DNA from: an uncultured Methylococcaceae bacterium | GTDB taxonomy: Bacteria > Pseudomonadota > Gammaproteobacteria > Methylococcales > Methylococcaceae | Direction of reading: 5' to 3' | Assembly (NCBI GenBank): GCA_903859815.1 | Contig: CAIOOA010000251.1 | Location: 1-38,437 of the forward strand | Length of the DNA: 38,437 nucleotides | Shown here: one piece after another, positions 16,282 through 26,100 of the stretch | How the letters are laid out: every line of letters begins with the position of its first letter | Numbering within the stretch: the stretch's first letter is position 1 | Translations under genes and position numbers: made by a program | The notes under the pieces: generated by a model | What the model saw: only the letters and a program-made list of their open reading frames with translations | The model's database searches: none | What the model was told of the DNA's origin: nothing

Positions 16282-18387
16282 ATGTTAATTTATAGAAATA
16301 GCATCAGTTTTGGATTCGGCGTATTGATCAGCTTGAATTGCCTGCTCGCACATTCCCACCCTCAGCCCAAATCCGCAACCAAGGAAGAAGAACCTGCCAC
16401 GCTGGAAACGGTGGAAGTGGAAGGCCGGGCCACTGATTTGATTGGTTCGAGCTCATCCGCTTCACAAGGCGTAGTCGGTCAGCCCGAATTCAAATTCCGC
16501 CCCTTGGCTCGCGTCGGCGAATTGCTGGAAGTCGTTCCCGGCATGATCGCCACCCAACACAGCGGCAGCGGCAAGGCCAATCAATATTTCCTGCGCGGCT
16601 TTAACTTGGACCACGGCACGGATTTCGCCGTGTTTTTGGACGGTGTGCCGATGAACAATCCCACCCACGCCCATGGCCAGGGCTACTTGGACCTGAATAG
16701 CATCATCCCCGAGTTAATGGATAAGGTCGAATATGGCAAGGGACCGTATTACGCGGACGTGGGCAATTTCGCCTCCGCCGGTTATGCGCGCATGCACACG
16801 ATGCACAAGCTGGACAAGGGTTTCGTCAAGTTTACTGGTGGCAGTTACGATTATTACCGGCTGGTTGCGGCCCATTCCAACCGGATAGGCGATGGCGTGT
16901 TGCTTTATGGCGGCGAGGCGACATTTTACGACGGGAGATGGCAGCAGCCGGAAGACACCAAGAAATTCAACGGCATGTTGCGCTACACCATCGACAATGA
17001 CCAATGGGGGCTGTCCGTCAATGGCAAGGCTTACCATAACACTTGGAATGCCACCAACCAGATACCCTTGCTCGCGGTGAATTCGGGCGAGTTCAACACC
17101 TATGGCACGGGCGACCCCAGCGACGGCGGCCTTTCCAACCGCTACAGCCTGTCGGGCAATTTCTGGAGCCGGGGGGATGGCTGGAAAAATGAATTCAATG
17201 CTTATGGCGTGTATTCCGACTTGGACCTGTATTCCAACTTCACCGGTTATCTGGATTACCCCGAACTGGGCGACCAGATCAACCAGAGAGAGCAGCGCTG
17301 GGTCGGCGGGGCCACGGGCGAACAGACGTGGTTCAACCACTGGTTCGGTTTCGACTTGGACAACAGCCTCGGCTTCCTAGTCCGTTACGACGGCATCGGC
17401 GGGCTGGCGTTAAACCGAAGCGTCAACCGGCAAACGTTCAACCCGGTGACACGTTACAATGTCGATGAAACCCAGGGCGCTGTTTACGCCCGCAGCCAAA
17501 TCCACTGGCTGGAAAAATTCCGCACCATCGCCGGTTTGCGCGGGGACTTTTTTAATTACAACGTGGACAGTGTCCTTCAACCGTGGAATTCGGGCAACCG
17601 CTATTCCGGGATTTTCAGCCCCAAACTCAGTTTGATTGCGGGTCCGTGGGCCGACACTGAGTTTTTTCTGAATTTGGGCTATGGCTATCACTCCAACGAT
17701 GCCCGTGGCGCGACTTTGAGGTTTGACCCGTTGACGGGCGACCCGGTTTCGTCGGTGACCCCCTTGGTCCGCTCGCGTGGGGCGGAAATCGGGATGCGCA
17801 GCCAATATGTGCAGGGTTTGAATACGACGCTGGCCGTGTGGTGGCTGCAAATGGATTCCGAACTGGTGTTCGTCGGCGACGCGGGGACCACCGAGCCGAC
17901 CGGGAAGAGTGAGCGCTATGGCGTGGAATGGACCAACTACTACAAGCCACTCGACTGGCTGACCTTGGATGCAGACTTTGCCTTCTCCGCCGCCAATTAC
18001 ACCGGCGTGCCGTATTATGAAAACCGGGTGCCCAACTCGGTGCGCCGGGTCATCACCGCCGGCGCGGTGGCCGACTTGACCAACGGTTTCTTCGGCACGG
18101 CCAGGGTGCGCCATTTTGGCGATGTGCCTCTCAACGAATCCAACACCTACAACGCGGGCGACACCACCTTGGTCAGCATGGGAACAGGCTGGCAAAACGA
18201 AGCTTTCAAGTTGGAACTGGAAGCGTTCAACTTACTCGGCTCGCAACGTTACGACATCGCCTACAATTACAACTACCGCACCAAAAGCGACGTGTACCAA
18301 GGCATCAACCCTGAAGGTGTCAACGGCGCCATCATGCATCCGGTCGAGCCGCTGATGTTTCGAATGACCGCGATGGTGAAATTCTAG
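16282..18387 (+). CDS. TonB-dependent outer-membrane receptor
   Basis: About 701 residues from this ATG. A signal peptide (about 1-24, ending near AHS) precedes a TonB-box-like ETVEVEG (42-48). A plug domain follows (about 60-180) with LLEVVPGMIATQHSGSGKAN, QYFLRGFNLDHGTDFAVFLD and VEYGKGPYYADVGNFASAGY. The rest is a 22-strand-type barrel rich in aromatic residues that ends in the outer-membrane signature MVKF. The frame is open upstream to 16207, but the first 25 codons would precede the signal peptide and are not expected. The substrate cannot be read from sequence; no siderophore or metal genes adjoin. It could be energised by the ExbB/ExbD pair 3 kb upstream. A hairpin follows its stop. 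Confidence 0.92.
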   Translation: MLIYRNSISFGFGVLISLNCLLAHSHPQPKSATKEEEPATLETVEVEGRATDLIGSSSSASQGVVGQPEFKFRPLARVGELLEVVPGMIATQHSGSGKANQYFLRGFNLDHGTDFAVFLDGVPMNNPTHAHGQGYLDLNSIIPELMDKVEYGKGPYYADVGNFASAGYARMHTMHKLDKGFVKFTGGSYDYYRLVAAHSNRIGDGVLLYGGEATFYDGRWQQPEDTKKFNGMLRYTIDNDQWGLSVNGKAYHNTWNATNQIPLLAVNSGEFNTYGTGDPSDGGLSNRYSLSGNFWSRGDGWKNEFNAYGVYSDLDLYSNFTGYLDYPELGDQINQREQRWVGGATGEQTWFNHWFGFDLDNSLGFLVRYDGIGGLALNRSVNRQTFNPVTRYNVDETQGAVYARSQIHWLEKFRTIAGLRGDFFNYNVDSVLQPWNSGNRYSGIFSPKLSLIAGPWADTEFFLNLGYGYHSNDARGATLRFDPLTGDPVSSVTPLVRSRGAEIGMRSQYVQGLNTTLAVWWLQMDSELVFVGDAGTTEPTGKSERYGVEWTNYYKPLDWLTLDADFAFSAANYTGVPYYENRVPNSVRRVITAGAVADLTNGFFGTARVRHFGDVPLNESNTYNAGDTTLVSMGTGWQNEAFKLELEAFNLLGSQRYDIAYNYNYRTKSDVYQGINPEGVNGAIMHPVEPLMFRMTAMVKF

Positions 18388-18419
18388 GTAAAAAATATTC
18401 CCGGTTTATGGCATGAAAC

Positions 18420-18448
18420 CCGGGCAACGGCTATTCCCCGTTGCCCGG
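18420..18448. terminator. Hairpin between convergent receptor and GH5 genes
   Basis: Perfect 11-base arms (CCGGGCAACGG / CCGTTGCCCGG) with a 7-base loop, in the 72-base gap between two converging genes. Flanking T-runs are short, so it may act as a weak bidirectional terminator or processing site. Confidence 0.6.
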
Positions 18449-18459
18449 ATCAGCCCGAT

Positions 18460-21072
18460 TTATGGGACTGGCGTAAACCGAACGGCGTCGGCTGAACTCC
18501 ATAACCCCGAACCGCCGGGATGCGTCAAGGTGACGCTGGCCGAACCGGCGCCAAAGCCATACGTGCCGAGCAGATTCCATTTCCCCCCATTGGCTTGTTG
18601 ATTGACGGAAACCGTCGTTGTGCCACCTGAGGTAGTGATTGCGTAGGGTGCGTTGGTCACCCGATTGCTGGATGCCGCCCACCACGCGTAAACTTGGTAA
18701 TTACCGGCCGCCGTGAGATTGACTGTCCAAGTCGCAGAATTGCCTACTGTCCCGTTCACCACAGAACTCGCCAAATATTCACCACTGGCACTGGATTCGG
18801 CCCATGTTCCAAGCTTGCTAAATCCGGCATCCAAATTGTCTACAATCACTTCCACACCTGTCGGGGGCGGGGGCGGATTGCCGCCTCCACCATTGCTGCC
18901 ACCACCACCGACGGGCGCGGTACTGCCAGTGTCTTGCGCTTGAAACAATGCAATCAAATCTTGGTTGAGATAGTCTGGGTCAGGGTATCCGTACAGATTG
19001 CTGTAAACTCCGAACGCAGTGCCATGCCAGTTCCAATTTTGCCCGGATGCCCCGTATTGGGCCATTAGACTCAAAGTGTCCGCCATCCAAGCCAAACCGC
19101 CCCTATCCGAAGTGTAGTTTCGCGGGCTTTGACCAAATTCTCCGAGATTGATCGGCACATTATTGCCCAAAGAAAATTGGATGCCATACTGAAGCAGGCT
19201 TTGCTCCAGATAAGCCTTGGTATAACTATTCTGTTGGACATAGGACCGATTGTTTTGCAGTTGCAGCCCCATTGCCCCAGTGCCACCCGTCGCGCTGATC
19301 CCCTTGACCCAACCCGAAATCTGGTAACTGTAGCCCTGCCTGCCGGAAAACTTCAGGTTGGGCAGCTTCACCAGATATTTGCCGTTTGCGTTGGAAATGG
19401 ACACCGAAGTAGTCCCACGGTGACCGGTGGACTCGATGACTTTACTGCCGGTCGTGCCGGATACTCGCTGAGTGGTGGTGAGGCTGGCATAGGACAGGAA
19501 GGGATCATAACTGTCCAACAAATACCAAGTGCTCGGTTTCTTCTCCACGTCAATGTTTTGGATTATCCGAACGAGGTTGCCCGACGTGTCGTATTCTTTG
19601 ATTTGAAAATCATCAAACGTGACTTTGCCCGTGTTGGTGTTGCTGACAAACACCGGCACGAGGGCGATTACATTGGGATCGTTCAACGTGAATACAGAAC
19701 CTTCGTACCAAGCCCAACCCGTCGTGCCGGCCGGAATGGGCGAGTTTTCCCAAACGGTCCCCGCCGTAGTGTCCGAGTCGTAGGGCAGCACCAACGAACT
19801 GGCGTCGCCGTAGCGCATATTGCTGTCGCCATAGTCGCCGCCATAGCTCAACTGGCTAGATGCCCGCCATGCATCGTAATGATGAAAGTCATACAAAACA
19901 TTGGCATCACCGACTAACGGCGGCTCTTGGCAATCATTGGCAAAGCAGGCTTGCACTTGCACCAGATGGCGCGTGTCCACCGTCCGAATGGCGTTGATAA
20001 GTTGCTGGATATAGGCAACATATTGGGCTTGATTGGCCGGCAGGGCTTCATTCATCAAATCGAAGCTGGCAATCACCGGCTCGTCTTGGTAACGCTGGGC
20101 TATCGCTGTCCACAGGGCTTTCAGCCGGTCTTGGCAAGAGCCGGTTGCGCTGCCGCCGGTCCAGAAAGTTCCAGTGTACCCGTTGCTTTGATAGCCGCAT
20201 TGCGCATGCATCATCGACAGGATCAAGCGCACATTAGCGTTGCGCGCCCAGACGATTTGCTTGTTCAGCCAGTCCCAACCCTCCTGCTTATAGACATAGG
20301 GTGCGGCATCGTTCTCAAACAACAGATACCATAGATTCAAGCGCACCACATTCATGCCGGCCTGTTTGACGGCTGCGTAATCTTCCTCGTCAAAATTCTT
20401 GGTGTTGAAAATAGTGTCCACGGACTCGCCCGTGTCGCCATAGGCAACGAAATTGGTGCCTAGCAGACGAATCGGGCTGGCGTCTGCGCCCACCACCAAG
20501 TTACGGCCAGAAGCCCGCACAAAATCAGTCGCGGAACCACCGGTCGGCAAATAGGCAACAGGGGGGCTAAGGCTTGCGTCATCAATGAAAAAATCGACAT
20601 TGGCAACCGGGCTGTTCACATAAAGTTGAAGCTGGGTCGTCGCACCCGTGGGGTTGTAGCGGTAATAACCGCCCAACTTCACCCATTTGCCTACCGCCAG
20701 GCTTCGCGAATCCAAGGTAGTGTATTGTGTCCCCGCGCCATCGACTTTTTTTATCCCTATGGCAATGCTGGTCGCTGTCCCTTGGCGTACCCGCACCCAT
20801 GCCCTCACATCGTAGGCCGTGCCAGCTTGCACTTTGCCAAGGATATCCTGCGCTATCCCCATATAGGTGGCAGTGCGGTTAGACACCAAGGCGGACTGGC
20901 TACCGCTGTGGATGGACTCGGTGCTGACCGTAAGCGACGGGCTGCCCCCGTAGCCCACCCAGCCATTGAGGTTGCCAGACGCCTCAAATCCAGGGCTGTC
21001 CAACACATTTAATGCCCACGCAACAGGTGCGAGGGCGCTGAGCATCAATGCCAACACTAATCGAATGTTCAT
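18460..21072 (-). CDS. Secreted modular glycoside hydrolase family 5 (cellulase-like)
   Basis: An 870-residue exported enzyme. Signal peptide 1-20 (APVAWA); residues 22-170 form a CBM4/9-like beta-sandwich (SPGFEASGNLNGWVG ... FFIDDASLS). The catalytic (beta/alpha)8 GH5 domain starts near 195 (GTNFVAYG; MNVVRLNLWYLLFE). The acid/base glutamate is Glu342 in FDLMNEALP, and the nucleophile is probably Glu645 in INLGEFGQSP. Between HHYDAW (397-402) and the nucleophile lies an insertion of about 200 residues with beta-sandwich character. A Gly/Pro linker (717-738) leads to a C-terminal golvesin/xanthan-lyase-like module (VDNLDAGFSKLGTW ... NYQVYAWWAASSNRVTNAPY ... ADAVRF). It should cleave beta-linked glucans or mannans outside the cell; the exact substrate is open. 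An AGGT sequence lies 9 bases before the ATG. Confidence 0.88.
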   Translation of the reverse strand: MNIRLVLALMLSALAPVAWALNVLDSPGFEASGNLNGWVGYGGSPSLTVSTESIHSGSQSALVSNRTATYMGIAQDILGKVQAGTAYDVRAWVRVRQGTATSIAIGIKKVDGAGTQYTTLDSRSLAVGKWVKLGGYYRYNPTGATTQLQLYVNSPVANVDFFIDDASLSPPVAYLPTGGSATDFVRASGRNLVVGADASPIRLLGTNFVAYGDTGESVDTIFNTKNFDEEDYAAVKQAGMNVVRLNLWYLLFENDAAPYVYKQEGWDWLNKQIVWARNANVRLILSMMHAQCGYQSNGYTGTFWTGGSATGSCQDRLKALWTAIAQRYQDEPVIASFDLMNEALPANQAQYVAYIQQLINAIRTVDTRHLVQVQACFANDCQEPPLVGDANVLYDFHHYDAWRASSQLSYGGDYGDSNMRYGDASSLVLPYDSDTTAGTVWENSPIPAGTTGWAWYEGSVFTLNDPNVIALVPVFVSNTNTGKVTFDDFQIKEYDTSGNLVRIIQNIDVEKKPSTWYLLDSYDPFLSYASLTTTQRVSGTTGSKVIESTGHRGTTSVSISNANGKYLVKLPNLKFSGRQGYSYQISGWVKGISATGGTGAMGLQLQNNRSYVQQNSYTKAYLEQSLLQYGIQFSLGNNVPINLGEFGQSPRNYTSDRGGLAWMADTLSLMAQYGASGQNWNWHGTAFGVYSNLYGYPDPDYLNQDLIALFQAQDTGSTAPVGGGGSNGGGGNPPPPPTGVEVIVDNLDAGFSKLGTWAESSASGEYLASSVVNGTVGNSATWTVNLTAAGNYQVYAWWAASSNRVTNAPYAITTSGGTTTVSVNQQANGGKWNLLGTYGFGAGSASVTLTHPGGSGLWSSADAVRFTPVP

Positions 21073-21271
21073 AGTTTTTACCTATGGTTAAGGATTTAAC
21101 GAATTGACTGGTCATATTCCAGTACTTATTTTATGGTTCATTGATTAGTATAGCAGTTTGCTGCCAAGATAACGCTTGGGATACTCTTTGCCCATTTCGC
21201 CAAGCGTCTCGATACTCGACACCTAAGCATGTTCCAGCAGGGTCAACAACAAGTTTCTACGTTGCCCGCCC

Positions 21272-21305
21272 ATAAGAAAATGGGCGGTCCGTTTACCGGC
21301 CGCCC
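21272..21305 (-). terminator. Intrinsic terminator for the small membrane protein gene
   Basis: Read on the minus strand, a GC-rich stem (GGGCGGCCG / CGG-A-CCGCCC, one bulged base, loop GTAAA) is followed by ATTTTCTTAT. It lies 34 bases past the stop of the gene ending at 21339 and would insulate it from the GH5 gene downstream. Confidence 0.65.
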
Positions 21306-21338
21306 ACTCACTGCAATACAACGGGAGGGTTGATAAGG

Positions 21339-21692
21339 TTAGAACAATGCCACGCCGTGGTTAAACGTGAAAAAGCCGAGCAACCCGTAACAGACCACCG
21401 CCAGACCCGCATGGGCAACCAAGATGCCCTTCGGGGCTTTCTTGCCTTTCTTGGCAAACACGCCCATCGCCACGCCCAATAATATAATGACCACGGCCAT
21501 GCCGATGTTCACATACAGCCGGGTGTCCCCATCCAATGCAGAAACTATCACCAGCGCAGAGCCTACCAAGGCTGCGGCACCGTGTAGGATAGGATAACCC
21601 GGTTCAATCTCATAGCCTCGCCAAGCACTGATGACCATGGACAGCCCCATCACAGCAACAAGGGTAAAAATGGCAAGTGCGCCCATTAACAT
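21339..21692 (-). CDS. Small integral membrane protein, four predicted helices
   Basis: A 117-residue protein with hydrophobic segments at about 3-22, 35-52, 58-80 and 90-112, and one basic cytoplasmic loop (AKKGKKAPKG). No catalytic motif is evident and I do not recognise the family. AGGAG lies 8 bases upstream of the ATG, which fixes the start. It appears to be a single-gene unit with its own terminator, upstream of but separated from the GH5 gene. Confidence 0.7.
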   Translation of the reverse strand: MLMGALAIFTLVAVMGLSMVISAWRGYEIEPGYPILHGAAALVGSALVIVSALDGDTRLYVNIGMAVVIILLGVAMGVFAKKGKKAPKGILVAHAGLAVVCYGLLGFFTFNHGVALF

Positions 21693-21886
21693 TTACATAT
21701 CTCCTAAAGTATTAAAAAAAGGTACAGCGTACCTCAATAAGCAAAGTATATGCCATTATTATAATTACCCCTATTTTTGAATTTAAATGGTGATAACCCA
21801 ACAGGATCAACCAGTTAACTCATAATGCAATGGGTTATTGCATTCAAACAAGTGAGCCATATAGCTATGCCACTGTGGAGTTTAAC

Positions 21887-22216
21887 TCAGCTTGACTTAC
21901 GAAAATCCGTCATTCGACTATCTGCTAAACGCGATTCTATATCCATTCGCTCATGAAGAATACGCACGATCTCAATGAGGCTTGCATCAATTTCATGGTA
22001 AAAAATAATATGCTTGCTCACTTGATGTTTGCGGTATCCATCCCGTATTTCCCCGCAATCTCGCCCTTTCAAGTGATCTTTTGCCAAAGCGTGAAAAGCT
22101 TTATCAAGTGCTGATAAATAGCGGTCTCTCTGTAGCTTTCCCCATGTGTTTTGGGTGTAGATACCGATAACTTTAAGGTCAGATAGGGCTTGATTGGTGA
22201 GAACAAAGCCTGTCAT
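21887..22216 (-). CDS. parE: RelE/ParE-type toxin
   Basis: A 109-residue protein with ParE family features: LTNQALSDLKVIGIYTQNTWG at the start, a central QRDRYLSALDKAFHALA and the C-terminal core CGEIRDGYRKHQVSKHIIFYHEID ... LIEIVRILHERMD. ParE toxins poison DNA gyrase and are blocked by the cognate ParD antitoxin. The ATG overlaps the parD stop by one base (TAATG), the usual arrangement for stoichiometric coupling. It appears full length and intact. Confidence 0.9.
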   Translation of the reverse strand: MTGFVLTNQALSDLKVIGIYTQNTWGKLQRDRYLSALDKAFHALAKDHLKGRDCGEIRDGYRKHQVSKHIIFYHEIDASLIEIVRILHERMDIESRLADSRMTDFRKSS

Positions 22217-22461
22217 TAATTGACGCTTTCTTGGTCAATCTCGGCGATCAGGCTTTTCAGGGAATAATTGGCTCTGCCGCTTTCCTCGCCTTCTATCAGT
22301 GCCCTCTGTAGAGCCGCTAACTTTAGCTCGCGTTCCTCCAACAATCGCAATCCTGCGCGAACGGTCTCACTTGCCGAACCGTAACGCCCATCATGAATTT
22401 GTTGGGCGATAAATTGTTCAAAATGTGCGCCAAGGGTGACGCTGGTGTTTTTATGTTGCAT
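22216..22461 (-). CDS. parD: ParD-type ribbon-helix-helix antitoxin
   Basis: An 81-residue antitoxin starting MQHKNTSVTLGAHFEQFIAQ, with a ribbon-helix-helix DNA-binding N-terminus (TSVTLGAHFEQFIAQQIHDG, GSASETVRAGLRLLEERE) and a toxin-binding C-terminal tail. GGGAGG lies 9 bases upstream of this ATG and fixes the start, although the frame is open to 22512. It overlaps parE by one base and should autoregulate the operon. The family is ParD/CC2985-like. Confidence 0.9.
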   Translation of the reverse strand: MQHKNTSVTLGAHFEQFIAQQIHDGRYGSASETVRAGLRLLEERELKLAALQRALIEGEESGRANYSLKSLIAEIDQESVN

Positions 22462-22545
22462 AGTCTTATGCCTCCCATAATTAATACCATTAAACATTAT
22501 CCAATGGTACATTTTCAGTCAAGCACTAAATTATCTAGGCAAGGC

Positions 22546-22740
22546 TTATCCAAAAAACGAGGAATTTTTTCGACAAAGCGGCCTTTGAAAATATCGTCCC
22601 TTTTGCAATTTTTTGAATTTTTCATTCACCAATTCAGCATAGCGCAATGCTTGCTCATGCCCCCATGCTTCAGCCGTATCGCTGGCAATGCCGGATAAAT
22701 CGTTTATGGCATCTGCGGTGAAGTCAACGGGTTGAGTCAT
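22546..22740 (-). pseudogene. Truncated ParE/RelE-like toxin
   Basis: A 64-residue frame: VDFTADAINDLSGIASDTAE, then WGHEQALRYAELVNEKFKKL is the N-terminal half of a ParE-type toxin, but it ends soon after RYFQRPLC with a non-family tail (RKNSSFFG). The conserved C-terminal strands (R-x-G-x-HxIFY region) are missing, and no other frame downstream restores them before the next gene. It overlaps its antitoxin by four bases (ATGA). Toxin activity is probably lost, leaving an orphan antitoxin. Confidence 0.7.
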
Positions 22741-22988
22741 GGTTTGGTCGTGGCGAGGGTTTCCTCAAAGATTGCCATGACGGATGTGCTGACGACTTCG
22801 CCGCGTTCGGCGGCTTCAATGCGTGGCGTTAAGAACTCTTCTAGTTCCTGCATGGCTTTTTCTTCATCGGCGGTCAGCGGCAACAAACGCTGCACAGCAT
22901 ATTCCTTAATGCTTTTACCCTGCATTGCCGCCAGAGCCTTAATGTTCTTGTGCCGTTGGTCTGTGATTTCTATTGTATGGGGAACCAT
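22737..22988 (-). CDS. Antitoxin of a second toxin-antitoxin module
   Basis: An 83-residue protein: MVPHTIEITDQRHKNIKALA, then MQGKSIKEYAVQRLL forms a ribbon-helix-helix style N-terminus, and LEEFLTPRIEAAERGEVV, then SVMAIFEETL, is the typical tail of antitoxins paired with RelE/ParE toxins. The stop overlaps the ATG of the truncated toxin. No Shine-Dalgarno is seen at normal spacing. It may persist because it still represses its promoter or neutralises a toxin elsewhere. Confidence 0.75.
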   Translation of the reverse strand: MVPHTIEITDQRHKNIKALAAMQGKSIKEYAVQRLLPLTADEEKAMQELEEFLTPRIEAAERGEVVSTSVMAIFEETLATTKP

Positions 22989-23187
22989 CCTTATGCTAAA
23001 TTTATGATGTAACTTGTTTATTTTATTGAAAATAATCGTTTATGAGAAGATTTGATGCCGTGGTTTTGGGCTGGTTGCTTACCGCTTCACATCCGGCATC
23101 ACTGATTCATAGTGATTACTTGAATAGGGTCGATAAGATTGACAATGCTCCACAGCCCTTCCCCTCTCATTTCGAAAAATAACATAC

Positions 23188-23192
23188 GGAGG
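23188..23192 (+). promoter_or_regulatory. Shine-Dalgarno of the 1332-residue gene
   Basis: GGAGG lies four bases before the ATG at 23197 and supports that start. Confidence 0.65.
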
Positions 23193-23196
23193 CATC

Positions 23197-26100
23197 ATGA
23201 GTTTTGCAAGTTCAACAACCAAACCCACCAACCGTGCGCAACGGCGTCGCCAACAACATTTTCAGCCAAACAATGATTTTAAACGCCCTGAATCGTTTCA
23301 TTTTGCCATTAGGCGCATGGAAAACTTTGGCAACTCTCAACAGCCGATCCCCGAACGAATCACCCTGCTGCGCCCAAACCCGTCCGAGCCTGCCGATGAC
23401 CAGTTATTTCTGGATCAACTGCCGATTCCAAGGGACGCTTGGCGCTATGACACTCATGACAAGGTCTTAATTTGGAAAGGGGCTTTTGGTGGAGGCCATT
23501 TGTATTTGCATCACAACGGTCGGGGAGCCGTCGGCAATATCGGGTCCGCACCCAACCCTTGTTCGGTGAGGGCAAGCTTCACCGCAAACTTTAGCTGCGC
23601 AGTGGCGCTGGATTGTGGTGTCACCTTTGAGTCATCAGGAGGTAAAGTCACGGGCTTCAATTGGAACCCGACATCAACGGCGTGGAAGTCTGCAACTTGG
23701 GTGGAGGATCGTTTGTCATTCTCCTACACCTCGTCACAAAACAGTAGAATTGACCCGCCGACCTTTACCTTGGATGCTTTTCAAGACAATCAAAACGAAG
23801 CGATGCAGTGGATACCGATGCCGGGTTCATATACAGCCAATTTGTCGCTTGGGGAAAGAAACAATCAAACCGTCTTTGAATTTTTCTTTAAATCCAACAT
23901 AGCCCCCATACCCGATCAAGGTTCGCCAACGACAGGCCCGGACAGCGTTTTTCCCTATTGGTTGCAAGCGATTGAAGATACGTCAGCGTCCAACATCGAC
24001 GGTGCCTTCTTAATTGACGGGCTTGCCCCGAACGGTAGATTGGTCGGTCTCCAAGGAAAGAGAGCTTTGAGCTTGGCGACAGGTTATTATCGAACCACCC
24101 AAAAATCGGCCCCCTTTGGTGTTTTTAACGGACGCATGGTCATTGGTGGCAAGCCCGTCGCCCGTTCGTTCATGTCGGGCAACGTTTTGAAATGGCAAGG
24201 ATTGGATGCTTTGCATCAACAACTTACTGGATTGCCGGAAAACGGTTCGTTGAGCTTCGCCAATGACGGTTCGATAGGGGATGACAGCCCTAATCGCTTA
24301 CTGGCTCGGCGTTTGCCCATCAGTGTCGCATTCCAGGCCATCGCTGATCATCAAGATTTACACCCGGACATTCATAGTCAGATCGTGGCGCTCAGCCAAA
24401 CCTTGGCGCAAACGAGCTTAGGAATCAATGACCTTATTACCATGACTCCTTTTGACGTGGACAGTAATGGCAATTTTGGCGATGTGGTTCAGGCGGCAGT
24501 CAGGCAAGACCTTTCCACGATGATGAATAGCTTTATTCCTTCCGACATGTGGATTCTGCTATTTCCCAATCAGAATCAGCCGACATTGACTGGAGAACTG
24601 AGCATCATCGCCAACTCTGCCGTTCCGGGCGTGGACAATCCAACTGATTGGTATAAAAGCTTGGCAGCAGCCGTCATGTCCCAAGGCATGGCGAATGGTT
24701 CGGATAGTAATTGCCAAAATTTAAATGGCCCAAGGGCAGCGGCTTGGTTGAAAACCCAAGTTTCCACCTCTCCTGTCTATCATACCCATGGTCAAAAACT
24801 GTTCCAGTATCGATGGCAAAACCGTTATCCGCTGATCAATGACTTTTTAAGCGACCAGCTAAATACCGACCATACGGCTGATATCAACTTGATTACTCAA
24901 GAGGCGATCACCGACTATCAGACCAACATCAAACCTGATCCAAGCGATCCATATCTGTTGACAAAAATCATTGCCGAGGTGGACGAGGCCGATACCTACG
25001 CAAAAACCAATCAATTGTACTGGGCGTATTACTATTACCACTACAACACGACGGCGGGTATTTTAGCCAATCTGGCTTTTCTGATGAGTTCCAGTTCGGG
25101 TTCAGGGGACGGTTCGTCCCTATCGCGGCTGTTTCAGCAGAATCTGACGGTTCTGACATCACTAGACTCGTCCGGGTATTTTGCCCGGAAATATACCCAA
25201 ACGATCAACATATTCCTTGCCACCAATATTCTGCCTAGCATGTTTGGGTTTAACGATGACGGCTCTGATTTCGACCTGATCAAGGAATATCTGCAACAAT
25301 TCGTTACCAATAATATAGGCAATGAAAATCAGCAGATTGCCGCTGTGGCGGCACAAATCAAAGAAATTCTTGATGAAAAGAATGCTGATGAACAGCTTAA
25401 GTCATGGGTAATTGCCTTGCGGGCAATCTGCGACACGGTTGAGGATATAGGGGATTTGCCGACTGTCGCGAATAATTGGTCCAATTGGTTTAAAGCCAAT
25501 TATCCGAAATTATCCACGGGAGCCGAAGCGATTAGTGGAGTATTCATAGCGGGCATAACTGGTTTGGCAATCTTCAATATCATTCTGGAGTGCAAACAAT
25601 GGAAAAAATTGAGTTGCGCGCAAGCAACCCAAATCGTCTTTAACGCCGTTCAACTAGGCTTGGAAATCGTTACCGCCATTGTGGTGCGTGGTGTGCGGAT
25701 CTATGCCGTTTTCGGGGTGGAGGGGATGAGCAAGCTCGAACGTCTGGCGGCTGTTAGTAAAATCATCTTTACCGGCGAAGCCGATTCACTCGACACGGGA
25801 TTGGTGGGACTGGGAAGCAATGTCGCCCGCTGGCTTGCCGAGGCAGAAGGCACGGTGGGCAAACTGGCGGAAGGTGAAGACATTCTGCCCTTGCTGTTGA
25901 ATAATGCCGCCGCCGACGCAGAAGAAGCGAGTTGGGTTTCTAAAATTTTGGGGGACAATTTGGATGAATTCATGAGTACGCGAGTCGGCCCGCTGTTCAT
26001 ACTGGCAGGCATTGGGCTCAGCCTGTATTTCATCATCGACAACCATGAGCAAGGCATCCCGCTGGCATCTGACATTATCAATATCGTAGGCGGGTCGCTG

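Noticed and set aside
16714-17340. 208-residue open frame antisense to the receptor
   Set aside because: Same reason; no start signal or domain, and the opposite strand codes for the plug and barrel.
17410-18195. 261-residue open frame antisense to the TonB-dependent receptor
   Set aside because: It lies wholly opposite a gene with clear receptor motifs. Its composition (many His, Gly, Val and Pro) is that of a shadow frame and no motif is present.
19129-19917. 262-residue open frame opposite the GH5 gene
   Set aside because: Shadow of the GH5 coding sequence; no motif or start site.
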